Source: RFTU01 sp049423145 | GTDB lineage: Bacteria > Pseudomonadota > Gammaproteobacteria > Burkholderiales > Burkholderiaceae_C | Reading direction: 5' to 3' | DNA: 64,000 nt | NCBI GenBank assembly: GCA_049423145.1 | Contig: JBMSQF010000001.1 | Span: 1 to 64,000, forward strand | In this document: positions 26,108-34,694 of the stretch, piece after piece | How positions within the stretch are numbered: position 1 is the first letter of the stretch | Layout: each line of letters opens with the position of its first letter | Notes under the pieces: model-generated | What the model was told of the DNA's origin: nothing | The model's database searches: none | What the model saw: only the letters and a program-made list of their open reading frames with translations | Made by a program: the position numbers and the translations under genes

Positions 26108-26830
26108 ATGACCGAGGTCAAACAAACGTTTGATTTGCGTCCTACACTCGCGCCCGTGCCACCGTCACCGCCCCCCCTGTCCACACCCACTGCGCACACC
26201 CGCCAACGCCTCCTGGAGACCGCGTTGCGGCTGTTCAGCCAAGGCGGCTACGACAAGGTTTCGGTCCGCGACATTGCGGAGTCCGCACAGGTGAATGTGT
26301 CCGCAGTGAGCTATCACTTCGGCGGCAAGTCTGGCCTCTACAGGGCTGCGCTCACGGAGCCTTTGGGTTCGGTGAGCGATGACATCCCCCTGTTCGATCA
26401 GCCCCACTTCAGCTTGCGCGAATCGCTGGAGGGCCTGTACCGGTCCTTGCTCGAGCCCTTGACCGCCGACCCGCGTGCGCAGCAGTGTGTGCGGCTGCAC
26501 CTGCGCGAGATGCTGGACCCGACCGGGGTCTGGAACGAGCAGGTGCAAAACGATTTCCGCCCGGCGCACGAGGCCCTGCTGCGGGTGCTGCAGCGCCACC
26601 TGAAGCTCTCGGCGGTGGATGACGACCTGCTGTACCTGAGCCTGGCGCTGACCGGACTGGCGCTCCATGTGCACCTCTCCCGTGATGTGGCCCATGCCGT
26701 TCGGCCGGGCCTTCTGGAAGGTTCGGCCGCCGTCAACCGCTGGGAGCAGCGCTTGGTTGAACAGGCCTTGGCGCTGGTGCAGGCTGAGGCCCTGCGGCGC
26801 GGCAGCGATCGTGAGCCTGAAGGGGCATGA
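26108..26830 (+). CDS. TetR/AcrR-family regulator, probably controls the downstream RND efflux operon
   Basis: 240 aa from the only ATG in frame. The N-terminal helix-turn-helix is HTRQRLLETALRLFSQGGYDKVSVRDIAESAQVNVSAVSYHFGGKSGLYRAAL. The C-terminal ligand domain has CVRLHLREMLDPTGVW, similar to CecR/CerR-type regulators of export systems. A palindrome at 26120-26135 lies inside the first codons, so the true start may be the GTG at 26156 (224 aa). The RND outer membrane gene begins 7 bp after the stop, so it is probably in the same operon. Confidence 0.88.
   Translation: MTEVKQTFDLRPTLAPVPPSPPPLSTPTAHTRQRLLETALRLFSQGGYDKVSVRDIAESAQVNVSAVSYHFGGKSGLYRAALTEPLGSVSDDIPLFDQPHFSLRESLEGLYRSLLEPLTADPRAQQCVRLHLREMLDPTGVWNEQVQNDFRPAHEALLRVLQRHLKLSAVDDDLLYLSLALTGLALHVHLSRDVAHAVRPGLLEGSAAVNRWEQRLVEQALALVQAEALRRGSDREPEGA
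26120..26135. promoter_or_regulatory. Candidate TetR operator (CAAACGTTTG palindrome)
   Basis: AAACAAACGTTTGATT matches its own complement at 14 of 16 positions with a perfect 10-bp centre. This AT-rich palindrome stands out in GC-rich surroundings and matches the type of site bound by many TetR proteins. A -10-like TACACT lies at 26143-26148, which would put transcription start near 26155, next to the alternative GTG start. Autoregulation is inferred. Confidence 0.5.
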
Positions 26831-26837
26831 AGGAACC

Positions 26838-28331
26838 ATGAGCATTCGAATACCGATACCCCATCGCCGAGTCGTGCCCATGGGCGCCCTGGCGGTCGCG
26901 AGCCTGCTGGCCTTGGGTGCTTGCGCGGCCCGGCCGCCGGTTGAGGCCCCCAAGGCGGCTGCTCCCGCCCAGTGGGGCGCGCCCCTGCCCGAGGAAGCGG
27001 CGTGGCCCCATGAGGGCCGCCTGAGCAGCCTGGTGCGATGGTGGGCAGCGTTCGGCGGCCCCGATCTGGCCGCGCTGGTGCATGCCGCACAGGAGGCCAG
27101 CCCCAGCATCAGCAGCGCAGCGGCGCGCCGAGCGCAGGCGCAGGCCGAACGAGCAGCCGCAGGCAGCGTGCTCGTGCCCCAGGCGGATCTGGCGGTCAGT
27201 GCGCAGCGCCGCAGCGCCTCACCGCCCTTTCCCGCCGGTGAATTGGCGCAGGGGGGGCTGCAGCTGAGTTGGGAATGGGACGTCTTCGGTGGCCTGCGGG
27301 CACAACGCCAGTCCGCGCAGTGGCGCCTGCAGTCCGCCGATGCCGCCTGGCATGACGCCCGGGTGTCGCTGGCTGCCGATGTGGCCCTGCAGGTGCTGTC
27401 CTGGCGGCACTGCGAGGCCACGCGGAGGCTGCTCGAGCGCGACGCCGAGGCGGCCGGCCGCAGTGCGCAAACGATGCGACGTTTGGCCGACGCGGGGCTG
27501 CAGGCGCCGGAGCAGGCGGCCGCGGCGGAGGCGGGTGCGGCCCAGTCGCGCAACCGTGCACGCGCGCAGACGCAGCGCTGCGATGCCGATGTGAAGGCCC
27601 TTGTGCAATACACCGCCTGGACCGAGCCCCAGGTCCGCGAGCGGCTGGCGGCGATGGTGGCTGTCGAGGCGGCTGGGCCCGAGGACGGTGTGGACCTGCT
27701 GGCGCGTCCCTTGCGCCACGTGCCGGCCTTGCCTGCGGCTACGCTGGCCCAGCGGCCCGATGTGTTCATGGCCGCGGCCGCCGTGGCCGCGGCTGCAGCC
27801 GATGTGGGTACGCAGGAGGCCCAGCGCTTCCCGCGGGTGGGCTTGACCGGCAGCATCGGCCGACTGGACAGCCAGACCGCAGCGGGCCGTGTGTCCCTGG
27901 ACACCTGGTCGGTGGGCCCCTTGAGCATCAGCCTGCCGGTGTTTGATGCCGGCCGCCGCGCCGCCCAGGTGGAGGCAGCCCGCGCCCGTTACGACGATGC
28001 GGTTCGGCAACATGCGGCCGTGGTGCGCCGTGCCGTTCGGGAAGTCGAAGACGCCCTGCTGGGCTTGGACACCTCGGCCCGCCAGGCCCGCGACGCTCGG
28101 CTCGCCCTGGACAGCGCCCGTTCCGTCCTGAACGCCGTGCGGCAGCGACAGGCCCGCGGCCTGGCTTCGACCTTGCAAGCGGACGAGGCCTTGCGCTCGG
28201 CCCTGAGCGCGGAGGCGGCCTGGCTGGATTTGCAGCGCAGTCGGCTTGCGGCCTGGGTGAGCCTGTACCGCGCCGCGGGTGGGGGCTGGAGCCCCGACGC
28301 CCAAGTCTCACTGAACCACTCTGCGCCATGA
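26838..28331 (+). CDS. RND efflux outer membrane lipoprotein (NodT/OprM family)
   Basis: 497 aa TolC-like channel that joins the pump to the outside. The N-terminus has a signal with lipobox LALGACAA. Two repeated alpha-barrel halves are rich in Ala/Gln/Arg (SAAARRAQAQAERAAAGS; later AARARYDDAVRQHAAVVRR). LPVFDAGRRAAQVEAARA is the typical OMF signature near the second half. AAGGA precedes the ATG. Stop overlaps the adaptor start by 4 bp (ATGA). Confidence 0.9.
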   Translation: MSIRIPIPHRRVVPMGALAVASLLALGACAARPPVEAPKAAAPAQWGAPLPEEAAWPHEGRLSSLVRWWAAFGGPDLAALVHAAQEASPSISSAAARRAQAQAERAAAGSVLVPQADLAVSAQRRSASPPFPAGELAQGGLQLSWEWDVFGGLRAQRQSAQWRLQSADAAWHDARVSLAADVALQVLSWRHCEATRRLLERDAEAAGRSAQTMRRLADAGLQAPEQAAAAEAGAAQSRNRARAQTQRCDADVKALVQYTAWTEPQVRERLAAMVAVEAAGPEDGVDLLARPLRHVPALPAATLAQRPDVFMAAAAVAAAAADVGTQEAQRFPRVGLTGSIGRLDSQTAAGRVSLDTWSVGPLSISLPVFDAGRRAAQVEAARARYDDAVRQHAAVVRRAVREVEDALLGLDTSARQARDARLALDSARSVLNAVRQRQARGLASTLQADEALRSALSAEAAWLDLQRSRLAAWVSLYRAAGGGWSPDAQVSLNHSAP

Positions 28332-29473
28332 ACCGAATCGACATGCACCCCATCACGGTTATCCCTTCCCATGCGGGGCGCTGCCAGCGCCCCTGGGCTC
28401 GAGCGGCCGCCCTGGCGACCGCACTCACCTTCTTCGCCGCGGCGTCCGTGGCGGCGCAGTCGGCAGGGGCCTCGGGCGCCAAGGCCGCGCTCACCGTTCA
28501 CGCGGTGAAGCCCCAACCCGGCCAGTGGACGAGCACCCTGGCGGTCAACGGCAGCATCGCCGCCTGGAGTGACGCCGTGATCGGCAGCCCCATCAACGGC
28601 TTGCGGGTGGTGGAACTCCTGGCCCAGGTGGGCGACTCGGTCGTGGCCGGCCAACTGCTGGCCCGCTTCGACGATGCGCCGGTGCAGCAGGACCTGGCGC
28701 AGGCCCGCGCGGCCCTGAAGGAAGCCCAGGCCCAGTTGCAGGAGGCTGCGGCCAATGCCCAGCGCGCCAGGGGCTTGAGTGGAACCGGCGCGCTGAGTGC
28801 GCAGCAGCAGGGTCAGTTCGAGATGGCCGAGGCCGTCGGGCGGGCGCGGGTGGCCACGGCTGAGGCGGCTGTGGCCGCGCAGGAGTGGCGACTGCAGAAC
28901 ACACGCGTCGTGGCGCCGGATGCGGGACTGGTGAGCGCCCGCACGGCCACCCTCGGGGCGGTGCCGGGTGTGGGGCAGGAACTCTTCCGACTGATTCGTC
29001 AGGGCCGACTGGAATGGCGCGCTGAAGTACCCGCCGCGGAGCTGTCGCGTGTGAAGCTGGGTACGGCTGCGCGCCTGACCACGCCCTCGGGCGCCGTCGT
29101 GCAGGGCACGGTGCGCCGCATTTCGCCGCAGGTGGACCCGCAGACGCGCAATGCCCTGGTGTATGTGGATCTGAAGGCGCCGGAGGGCAGCGACGCGCGC
29201 GCGGGCATGTTCGTCCGTGGCGAATTGCGGTTCGATGTGCGGCGTGCGCTCACGCTGCCAGCGTCGGCGGTGTTGCTGCGCGAGGGCTTTGATGTGGTGC
29301 TGGTCATCGATGCGCAGCAGCGCGTCCGCCAGACCAAGGTTCGGGTACTCGCCCGCGAGGGCGATCAGGTGGCGGTCGAAGGCCTGGACGACAAGGCGCG
29401 CGTGGTGGCCCGTGGGGGCGCCTTCCTGGGTGAGGGTGATCCGGTGCGCGTGCTGGAGGCGCCCGCCCCATGA
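28328..29473 (+). CDS. RND efflux periplasmic adaptor (membrane fusion protein)
   Basis: 381 aa HlyD/AcrA-type adaptor. Signal-like N-terminus (AAALATALTFFAAASVAAQ), first lipoyl half VIGSPINGLRVVELLAQVGDSVVAGQLLARFD, coiled-coil hairpin ARAALKEAQAQLQEAAANAQRARG, second lipoyl half RVVAPDAGLVSARTATLGAV, then beta-barrel and membrane-proximal domains (LPASAVLLREGFDVVLVID). Couples the RND pump to the outer membrane channel. 4-bp overlaps on both sides show tight translational coupling. Confidence 0.93.
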   Translation: MNRIDMHPITVIPSHAGRCQRPWARAAALATALTFFAAASVAAQSAGASGAKAALTVHAVKPQPGQWTSTLAVNGSIAAWSDAVIGSPINGLRVVELLAQVGDSVVAGQLLARFDDAPVQQDLAQARAALKEAQAQLQEAAANAQRARGLSGTGALSAQQQGQFEMAEAVGRARVATAEAAVAAQEWRLQNTRVVAPDAGLVSARTATLGAVPGVGQELFRLIRQGRLEWRAEVPAAELSRVKLGTAARLTTPSGAVVQGTVRRISPQVDPQTRNALVYVDLKAPEGSDARAGMFVRGELRFDVRRALTLPASAVLLREGFDVVLVIDAQQRVRQTKVRVLAREGDQVAVEGLDDKARVVARGGAFLGEGDPVRVLEAPAP

Positions 29474-32400
29474 ACGTTTCCGCCTGGTCCATCCGGAACC
29501 CGATTCCGTCCATCATGCTCTTCGTCCTGCTCACGCTGGCCGGCGCGATGAGCTTCAAGGCCATGAAGATCCAGAACTTCCCGGATCTGGAGCTGCCCAC
29601 GGTCGTGGTCACCGCCGCCTTGCCCGGCGCGTCTCCGGCGCAGCTGGAGACCGAGGTGGTGCGAAAGGTCGAGAATTCGATCGCCTCGGTGCAAGGCCTC
29701 AAGCACCTGTACGCCAAGATCCAGGATGGCACGGCCACCATCACGGCCGAATTCCGCCTGGAGAAGGATTCCCAGGAGGCCCTGGATGAAGTGCGCGATG
29801 CGGTCAACCGTGTGCGTTCAGACCTCCCGGGCGACCTGCGCGATCCGCAGATCAGCAAGCTCAACGTGGCCGGCGCGCCGGTGTTGAGTTACTCGATCGC
29901 CAGTGCCCAGCTCGATGACGAGGGTCTGAGCTGGTTTGTCGACAACGAGGTGAGCAAGGCGCTTTTGGGTGTCCGTGGCGTGGGCGGCGTGGCCCGCGTG
30001 GGCGGTGTCAGCCGTGAAGTGCAGGTGGCCTTGGACCCGGCCCGCATGCTGGCCCTGGGTGTGACGGCATCGGACATTTCTCGCCGCCTGCGAGCGGTTC
30101 AGCAGGAGTCCTCCGGCGGCCGCACCGAGTGGGCGGGCGGCGAACAGGCGGTCCGCACACTGGCCACGGTCCAGTCCGCTGCTCAGTTGGCATCACTGGA
30201 CATCGCCTTGAGTGACGGCCGGCGTGTGATGCTGTCGCAGGTTGCCACGGTGCGTGACACCGTGGCCGAGCAGCGCAGCGCCGCCCTGCTCAATGGCAAG
30301 CCCGTCGTGGGCTTTGAGGTCACCCGCAGCCGCGGTGCATCGGAGGTGGAGGTGCGCGCAGGCGTGCAGACGGCTCTCGCCCGGCTTCAGCAGACGCGCC
30401 CGGATGTCCAGATCAACCAGGTCTTCAACTTCGTGGACCAGGTGCAGCAGAACTACGAAGGTTCGCTGACCTTGCTGTATGAGGGCGCGATCCTGGCGGT
30501 GATCGTGGTGTGGTTCTTTCTGCGCGATTGGCGCGCCACCTTCGTGGCGGCCACGGCCCTGCCCCTGAGCGTCATCCCGGCCTTCCTGGGCATGTGGGCA
30601 CTGGGCTTTTCCATCAACGTGGTGACGCTGCTGAGCCTGTCCCTGGTGGTGGGGATCCTGGTGGATGACGCCATCGTGGAGATCGAGAACATCGTGCGCC
30701 ACCTGCGCATGGGCAAGAGCCCCTACCAGGCCGCGATGGAGGCGGCCGACGAGATCGGCTTGGCGGTGATCGCCACCACCTTCACCCTGATTGCGGTGTT
30801 CCTGCCCACGGCCTTCATGGCCGGCATCGCGGGCAAGTTCTTCAAGCAATTCGGCTGGACGGCTGCATTGGCGGTCTTCGCCTCGCTGGTGGTGGCGCGC
30901 GTCCTCACGCCCATGATGGCGGCCTACCTGCTCAAGCCGCTTGTCGCGACGGGCGAGCCACCCGACGGACCGATCATGAGCCGCTACATGTCGGCGGCGG
31001 CCTGGTGTGTGCGCCATCGTTGGATCACGTCCATGGGCGCAGGGGCCTTCTTTGTGGGATCGATCGCGCTCATTCCGTTACTGCCCACCGGCTTCATCCC
31101 CGCCGATGACTATGGGCAGACGCAGGTGAGCATCGAATTGCCGCCGGGCAGCACGCTCCAGGACACCCTGCGCTCGGCCGAGCAGGCGCGTGCCTTGTTG
31201 GATGGGCAGCCGCATGTGCGGCAGGTGTTCACCGCCATCGGCAGCGGCGCGGCTGGCAGCGACCCCTTCATGCCCGGGGGTGCGCCCGAGGCGCGCAAGG
31301 CCACGCTCACCCTCACGCTCACTCCGCGCCAGGAGCGACCCGGCCTGCGCAAGCAGGTCATCGAGGCCGATATCCGACAGCGCATGCAGCACTTGCCCGG
31401 TGCGCGGGTCAAGGTTGGCGTGGCCGGTGCCCCGGGCGAAAAGTACATCATGGTGTTGGCCGGCGACGATGGAACGGCCCTGGTGGAAGCGGCCAACAAC
31501 GTGGCGCGTGAAATGCGGGACATTCCGGGCATCGGCAATGTCAGCTCCTCGGCCAGCCTGGTCCGGCCTGAAATCGTCATCCGGCCGAACTTCACGGCTG
31601 CGGCCGATGCCGGGGTCACGGCCGAGCAACTGGCCGACACGCTGCGCATGGCCACGGTGGGCGACTTCGACCGCGGTCTGCCCAAGCTGAACCTGCCCCA
31701 GCGACAGGTGCCCATCATGGTGCGGCTGCCCGCCCCGGCGCGTCAGGACCCCACCTTGCTGGCGCAGCTGCCGATTGCCACACCGCGTGGCCCGGTGCAG
31801 TTGGGTTCGGTGGCGCACATCAGTCTGGAGAGCGGGCCCGCCCAGATCAACCGATTCGACCGCCGGCGCAACGTCAACCTCGAGGTCGAGCTCAACAACC
31901 AGCCGCTCGGAGAAGTGTCGGCGGCTGCCGAAAGCCTGCCCAGCGTGCTGTCCCTGCCGGCGGGCGTGAACCAGTCGAAGTTCGGTGATGCCGAGGTGAT
32001 GGCCGAGTTGTTCGAGAGCTTCGGCCTGGCCATGCTCACCGGGGTGTTGTGCATCTACATGGTCTTGGTGTTGCTGTTCGGCGGCTTCATGCAGCCGGTC
32101 ACGATCCTGGCCGCCTTGCCGCTGTCGCTGGGCGGCGCCTTCGTGGCCCTGCTGGCCACCAAGAGCGCCTTCTCCATGCCGTCCCTGATCGGCCTGATCA
32201 TGCTGATGGGCATTGCGACGAAGAACTCCATCCTGCTGGTGGACTACGCCATCATCGCCATGCGCCAGGGTATGAACCGATGGGATGCGCTGATGGACGC
32301 CTGCCACAAGCGCGCGCGCCCCATCGTGATGACCACCATTGCCATGGGCGCGGGCATGATGCCCATCGCGTTGGGCTGGGGGGCCGACCCCAGTTTCCGC

Positions 32401-32559
32401 CAGCCGATGGCGGTGGCCGTGATCGGCGGGCTGATCACCTCCACATTCCTGAGCCTGCTGGTGATCCCGGTGGTGTTCACCTTCATCGACGACCTGGCCC
32501 GGTGGGCGGCCCGTCGGGTGCGCCGTTTCCGGGGCGAAGTGGCATCATCCCCCACATGA
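29470..32559 (+). CDS. RND multidrug efflux permease (HAE1/AcrB family)
   Basis: 1029 aa proton-driven pump with 12 membrane segments and two large periplasmic loops. Starts with WSIRNPIPSIMLFVLLTLAG (TM1). TM4 carries GILVDDAIVEIENI with the two adjacent aspartates of the proton relay. TM10 has MLMGIATKNSILLVDYAI with the partner lysine. ATTFTLIAVFLPTAFM and PLSLGGAFVALLATK are also standard. With the OMF and adaptor this is a complete tripartite exporter. Substrate is not predictable. The final TGA overlaps the start of a peptidase gene. Confidence 0.95.
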   Translation: MNVSAWSIRNPIPSIMLFVLLTLAGAMSFKAMKIQNFPDLELPTVVVTAALPGASPAQLETEVVRKVENSIASVQGLKHLYAKIQDGTATITAEFRLEKDSQEALDEVRDAVNRVRSDLPGDLRDPQISKLNVAGAPVLSYSIASAQLDDEGLSWFVDNEVSKALLGVRGVGGVARVGGVSREVQVALDPARMLALGVTASDISRRLRAVQQESSGGRTEWAGGEQAVRTLATVQSAAQLASLDIALSDGRRVMLSQVATVRDTVAEQRSAALLNGKPVVGFEVTRSRGASEVEVRAGVQTALARLQQTRPDVQINQVFNFVDQVQQNYEGSLTLLYEGAILAVIVVWFFLRDWRATFVAATALPLSVIPAFLGMWALGFSINVVTLLSLSLVVGILVDDAIVEIENIVRHLRMGKSPYQAAMEAADEIGLAVIATTFTLIAVFLPTAFMAGIAGKFFKQFGWTAALAVFASLVVARVLTPMMAAYLLKPLVATGEPPDGPIMSRYMSAAAWCVRHRWITSMGAGAFFVGSIALIPLLPTGFIPADDYGQTQVSIELPPGSTLQDTLRSAEQARALLDGQPHVRQVFTAIGSGAAGSDPFMPGGAPEARKATLTLTLTPRQERPGLRKQVIEADIRQRMQHLPGARVKVGVAGAPGEKYIMVLAGDDGTALVEAANNVAREMRDIPGIGNVSSSASLVRPEIVIRPNFTAAADAGVTAEQLADTLRMATVGDFDRGLPKLNLPQRQVPIMVRLPAPARQDPTLLAQLPIATPRGPVQLGSVAHISLESGPAQINRFDRRRNVNLEVELNNQPLGEVSAAAESLPSVLSLPAGVNQSKFGDAEVMAELFESFGLAMLTGVLCIYMVLVLLFGGFMQPVTILAALPLSLGGAFVALLATKSAFSMPSLIGLIMLMGIATKNSILLVDYAIIAMRQGMNRWDALMDACHKRARPIVMTTIAMGAGMMPIALGWGADPSFRQPMAVAVIGGLITSTFLSLLVIPVVFTFIDDLARWAARRVRRFRGEVASSPT

Positions 32560-34088
32560 TGAATCGCCGGCATTGTTTGGCTCGGGCCCTGGCCTTGATG
32601 GGCCTTCCAGCCTCGGCCACGGTAGGACTGGGCGGCTGCGCCAGCCCCGGTCCTTCCGACCACGGTGCGGTGTTCGCAGCGGCCGACATCGCCACTGCGC
32701 GCCGCCTCATCGAGGAAGCCCGGTCCTCGGGCGAGGCATGGCGACTGGCCCGTGAACTGGCGGTGGACATCGGTGCCCGGCCTGCCGGATCGGCTGGGGA
32801 CCGCCGTGCCGTGGCTTGGGCCCAGCAGGCCCTGCGCGGCCTGGGATTGCAGAAGGTGCGGACCCAGGCCATCGACCTGAACATCTGGCAGCGGGGCCGG
32901 GGCTCGGCGCGCTTGCACATCGATGGCCATTCGGCCATCCCCGGACCGCGTGACCTCGTGATGGCCGCGCTGGGCAACAGCATCTCCACTCCGATCGAAG
33001 GCCTGGAGGCCGAGGTGGCCTGGTACCCGACCCTGGCGGCCTTGATGGAGGAACCGGCCGATCCCTCGCGCGGTCGAGCGGCCGGCCGCATCGTCTTCAT
33101 CGATCAGAGGACCGAGCGCACCCGCGACGGCAGTGGTTATGGCCGCTCGGTGGGCGCACGGCTGAACGGACCCGTGGAGGCCGCGCGGCGCGGCGCGATC
33201 GCTTTCGGCTTGCGCTCGGTGGGCACCTCGGGCGGTGCGTTACCCGAGGGCGCGCCCACCAATGCCCAGCGCGATGCCCAGCGCATCGCCCACACCGGCG
33301 CTACCCGCTACGACCTCCGGGTGCAACCGATCCCGGCGTTTGCGGTGTCCATGGCCGATGCGGACGTGATGGCTCAGGCCGCGGCACAGGGCCGCGCGAT
33401 GCGCCTGCGCCTGCAGATGGACAACCGCAGCGGTGTGCCGGCGGTCACGCACAACGTGATGGGCGAAATTCCCGGCACCGACCTGGCCCACGAGGTGGTG
33501 CTGATCGGCGCCCACCTGGACTCCTGGGACCTGGGGCAGGGCGCGGTGGACGATGGTGCGGGCGTGGCCATCGTCAGCGCGGCTGCCGGCCTGATCGCCC
33601 AGCACGCGCGCGAGGGCCGCAGCCCACGGCGCACCGTTCGCGTGGTGCTGTTTGCCAATGAGGAAAACGGCTTCGATGGGGCGATCGCGTATGGCAAGGC
33701 CTATTCCCGGGTTCCTCACCAGGTCGTGGCGGAGAGCGACTTCGGTGGCGGTCGCATCTATCGCCTGTCGAGCCGGGTCCAGCCGGCCGCGTTGCCGCTG
33801 TTTGCGCAGATGGCCGAACTGCTCAAGCCCCTGGGCCTGGAGCTCGGCGACAACCAAGGAAACCCCGGTCCCGATGCCGCCTTCCTGATGCGCAACCACC
33901 AGTGGCCGGGCCTGCAGCTCAGTCAAGACGGCACGCGCTACTTCGATGTGCACCACACCGAACGCGACACCATCGACCAACTGGATGCGGCGGATCTGCA
34001 GCAGAACGTGGCCTGCTGGGCCACGGTGGCGTGGCTCAGCGCCCAGGCACCCGTGGGCTTTGCACCCTTGCCGGCCTTGCGCCGGTAA
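32556..34088 (+). CDS. Secreted M28-family zinc exopeptidase, lipoprotein-like
   Basis: 510 aa. N-terminus MMNRRHCLARALALMGLPAS with lipobox-like LGGCAS suggests export and lipid anchoring. Metal-site motifs of M28 peptidases: IGAHLDSWDLGQGAVDDGAG (His and Asp), FANEENG (Glu-Glu), and YFDVHHTERDTID (His). A PA-type insert probably lies in residues 130-250. Starts in an ATGA overlap with the RND pump, which is unusual for an efflux operon. Relatives cleave N-terminal residues of peptides. Confidence 0.9.
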   Translation: MMNRRHCLARALALMGLPASATVGLGGCASPGPSDHGAVFAAADIATARRLIEEARSSGEAWRLARELAVDIGARPAGSAGDRRAVAWAQQALRGLGLQKVRTQAIDLNIWQRGRGSARLHIDGHSAIPGPRDLVMAALGNSISTPIEGLEAEVAWYPTLAALMEEPADPSRGRAAGRIVFIDQRTERTRDGSGYGRSVGARLNGPVEAARRGAIAFGLRSVGTSGGALPEGAPTNAQRDAQRIAHTGATRYDLRVQPIPAFAVSMADADVMAQAAAQGRAMRLRLQMDNRSGVPAVTHNVMGEIPGTDLAHEVVLIGAHLDSWDLGQGAVDDGAGVAIVSAAAGLIAQHAREGRSPRRTVRVVLFANEENGFDGAIAYGKAYSRVPHQVVAESDFGGGRIYRLSSRVQPAALPLFAQMAELLKPLGLELGDNQGNPGPDAAFLMRNHQWPGLQLSQDGTRYFDVHHTERDTIDQLDAADLQQNVACWATVAWLSAQAPVGFAPLPALRR

Positions 34089-34152
34089 ACCGCGATCGGC
34101 GCGGCCCTCTTGGGGTTGGGCGCGCTTGGGCCCCTGCGCCGCAGACCGATCC

Positions 34153-34632
34153 TCAGCGACCGCGCGCGTAGCCCTCAGCGGCCGCCTGCTCCAGCCCGGT
34201 GGTGTCGATGCCGCGGTCCCGCAAGGCCTGCCGAACCAGGGCAACATAGGCATCCACCGGCCGGATCAGGTCCAGGCCCGTTCCCGCGGCGGCCACATAG
34301 GTCACCACTTCATGCGCCTGACCCAGCGCGCAAACGACCGACACGGTGCGCCGCTCGTACAGGGTGGGCACCGCCTCCTTGGCGTCCAGCGCACGCCAGG
34401 CCGCCTCATCGACCTCGTACAGACCACCCCACGCAAGGGCTCCGGGCCGCTCGCGGACATTGAGCACGCCACCGCCGCGGCTCGGCGAACGGATGCTGAA
34501 CTCCAGGGCCCAGCCTTCCAGCCGCGCGGGCCGCAGGTATCGCAGGCCGGCCCCTTCGTGCCCGCGCGCAGCGCACCAGCGCAGCCAGTCCGGTGCGCTG
34601 AGGTTTGAACCGTAGGCGAAGTACAGGCTCAT
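34153..34632 (-). CDS. Gamma-glutamylcyclotransferase-like protein
   Basis: 159 aa GGCT-fold protein. Begins MSLYFAYGSNLS, the YGSNL nucleotide-like loop of the family; GLYEVDEAAWRALDAKEA supplies the usual acidic region. Members form 5-oxoproline from gamma-glutamyl dipeptides or degrade glutathione. Specificity not determinable. It follows the gcdH-type gene on the same strand after 62 bp. Confidence 0.85.
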   Translation of the reverse strand: MSLYFAYGSNLSAPDWLRWCAARGHEGAGLRYLRPARLEGWALEFSIRSPSRGGGVLNVRERPGALAWGGLYEVDEAAWRALDAKEAVPTLYERRTVSVVCALGQAHEVVTYVAAAGTGLDLIRPVDAYVALVRQALRDRGIDTTGLEQAAAEGYARGR

Positions 34633-34694
34633 GATGGCGTGGCCAATGCCGCGGGGAACTCGGGAACCGGCGCAGGTGCTTGGGGCGTTGCGCT

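Noticed and set aside
31078..32307. About 400-codon frame antisense to the RND pump
   Set aside because: His/Arg/Gln-rich shadow; the pump on the other strand shows all family motifs.
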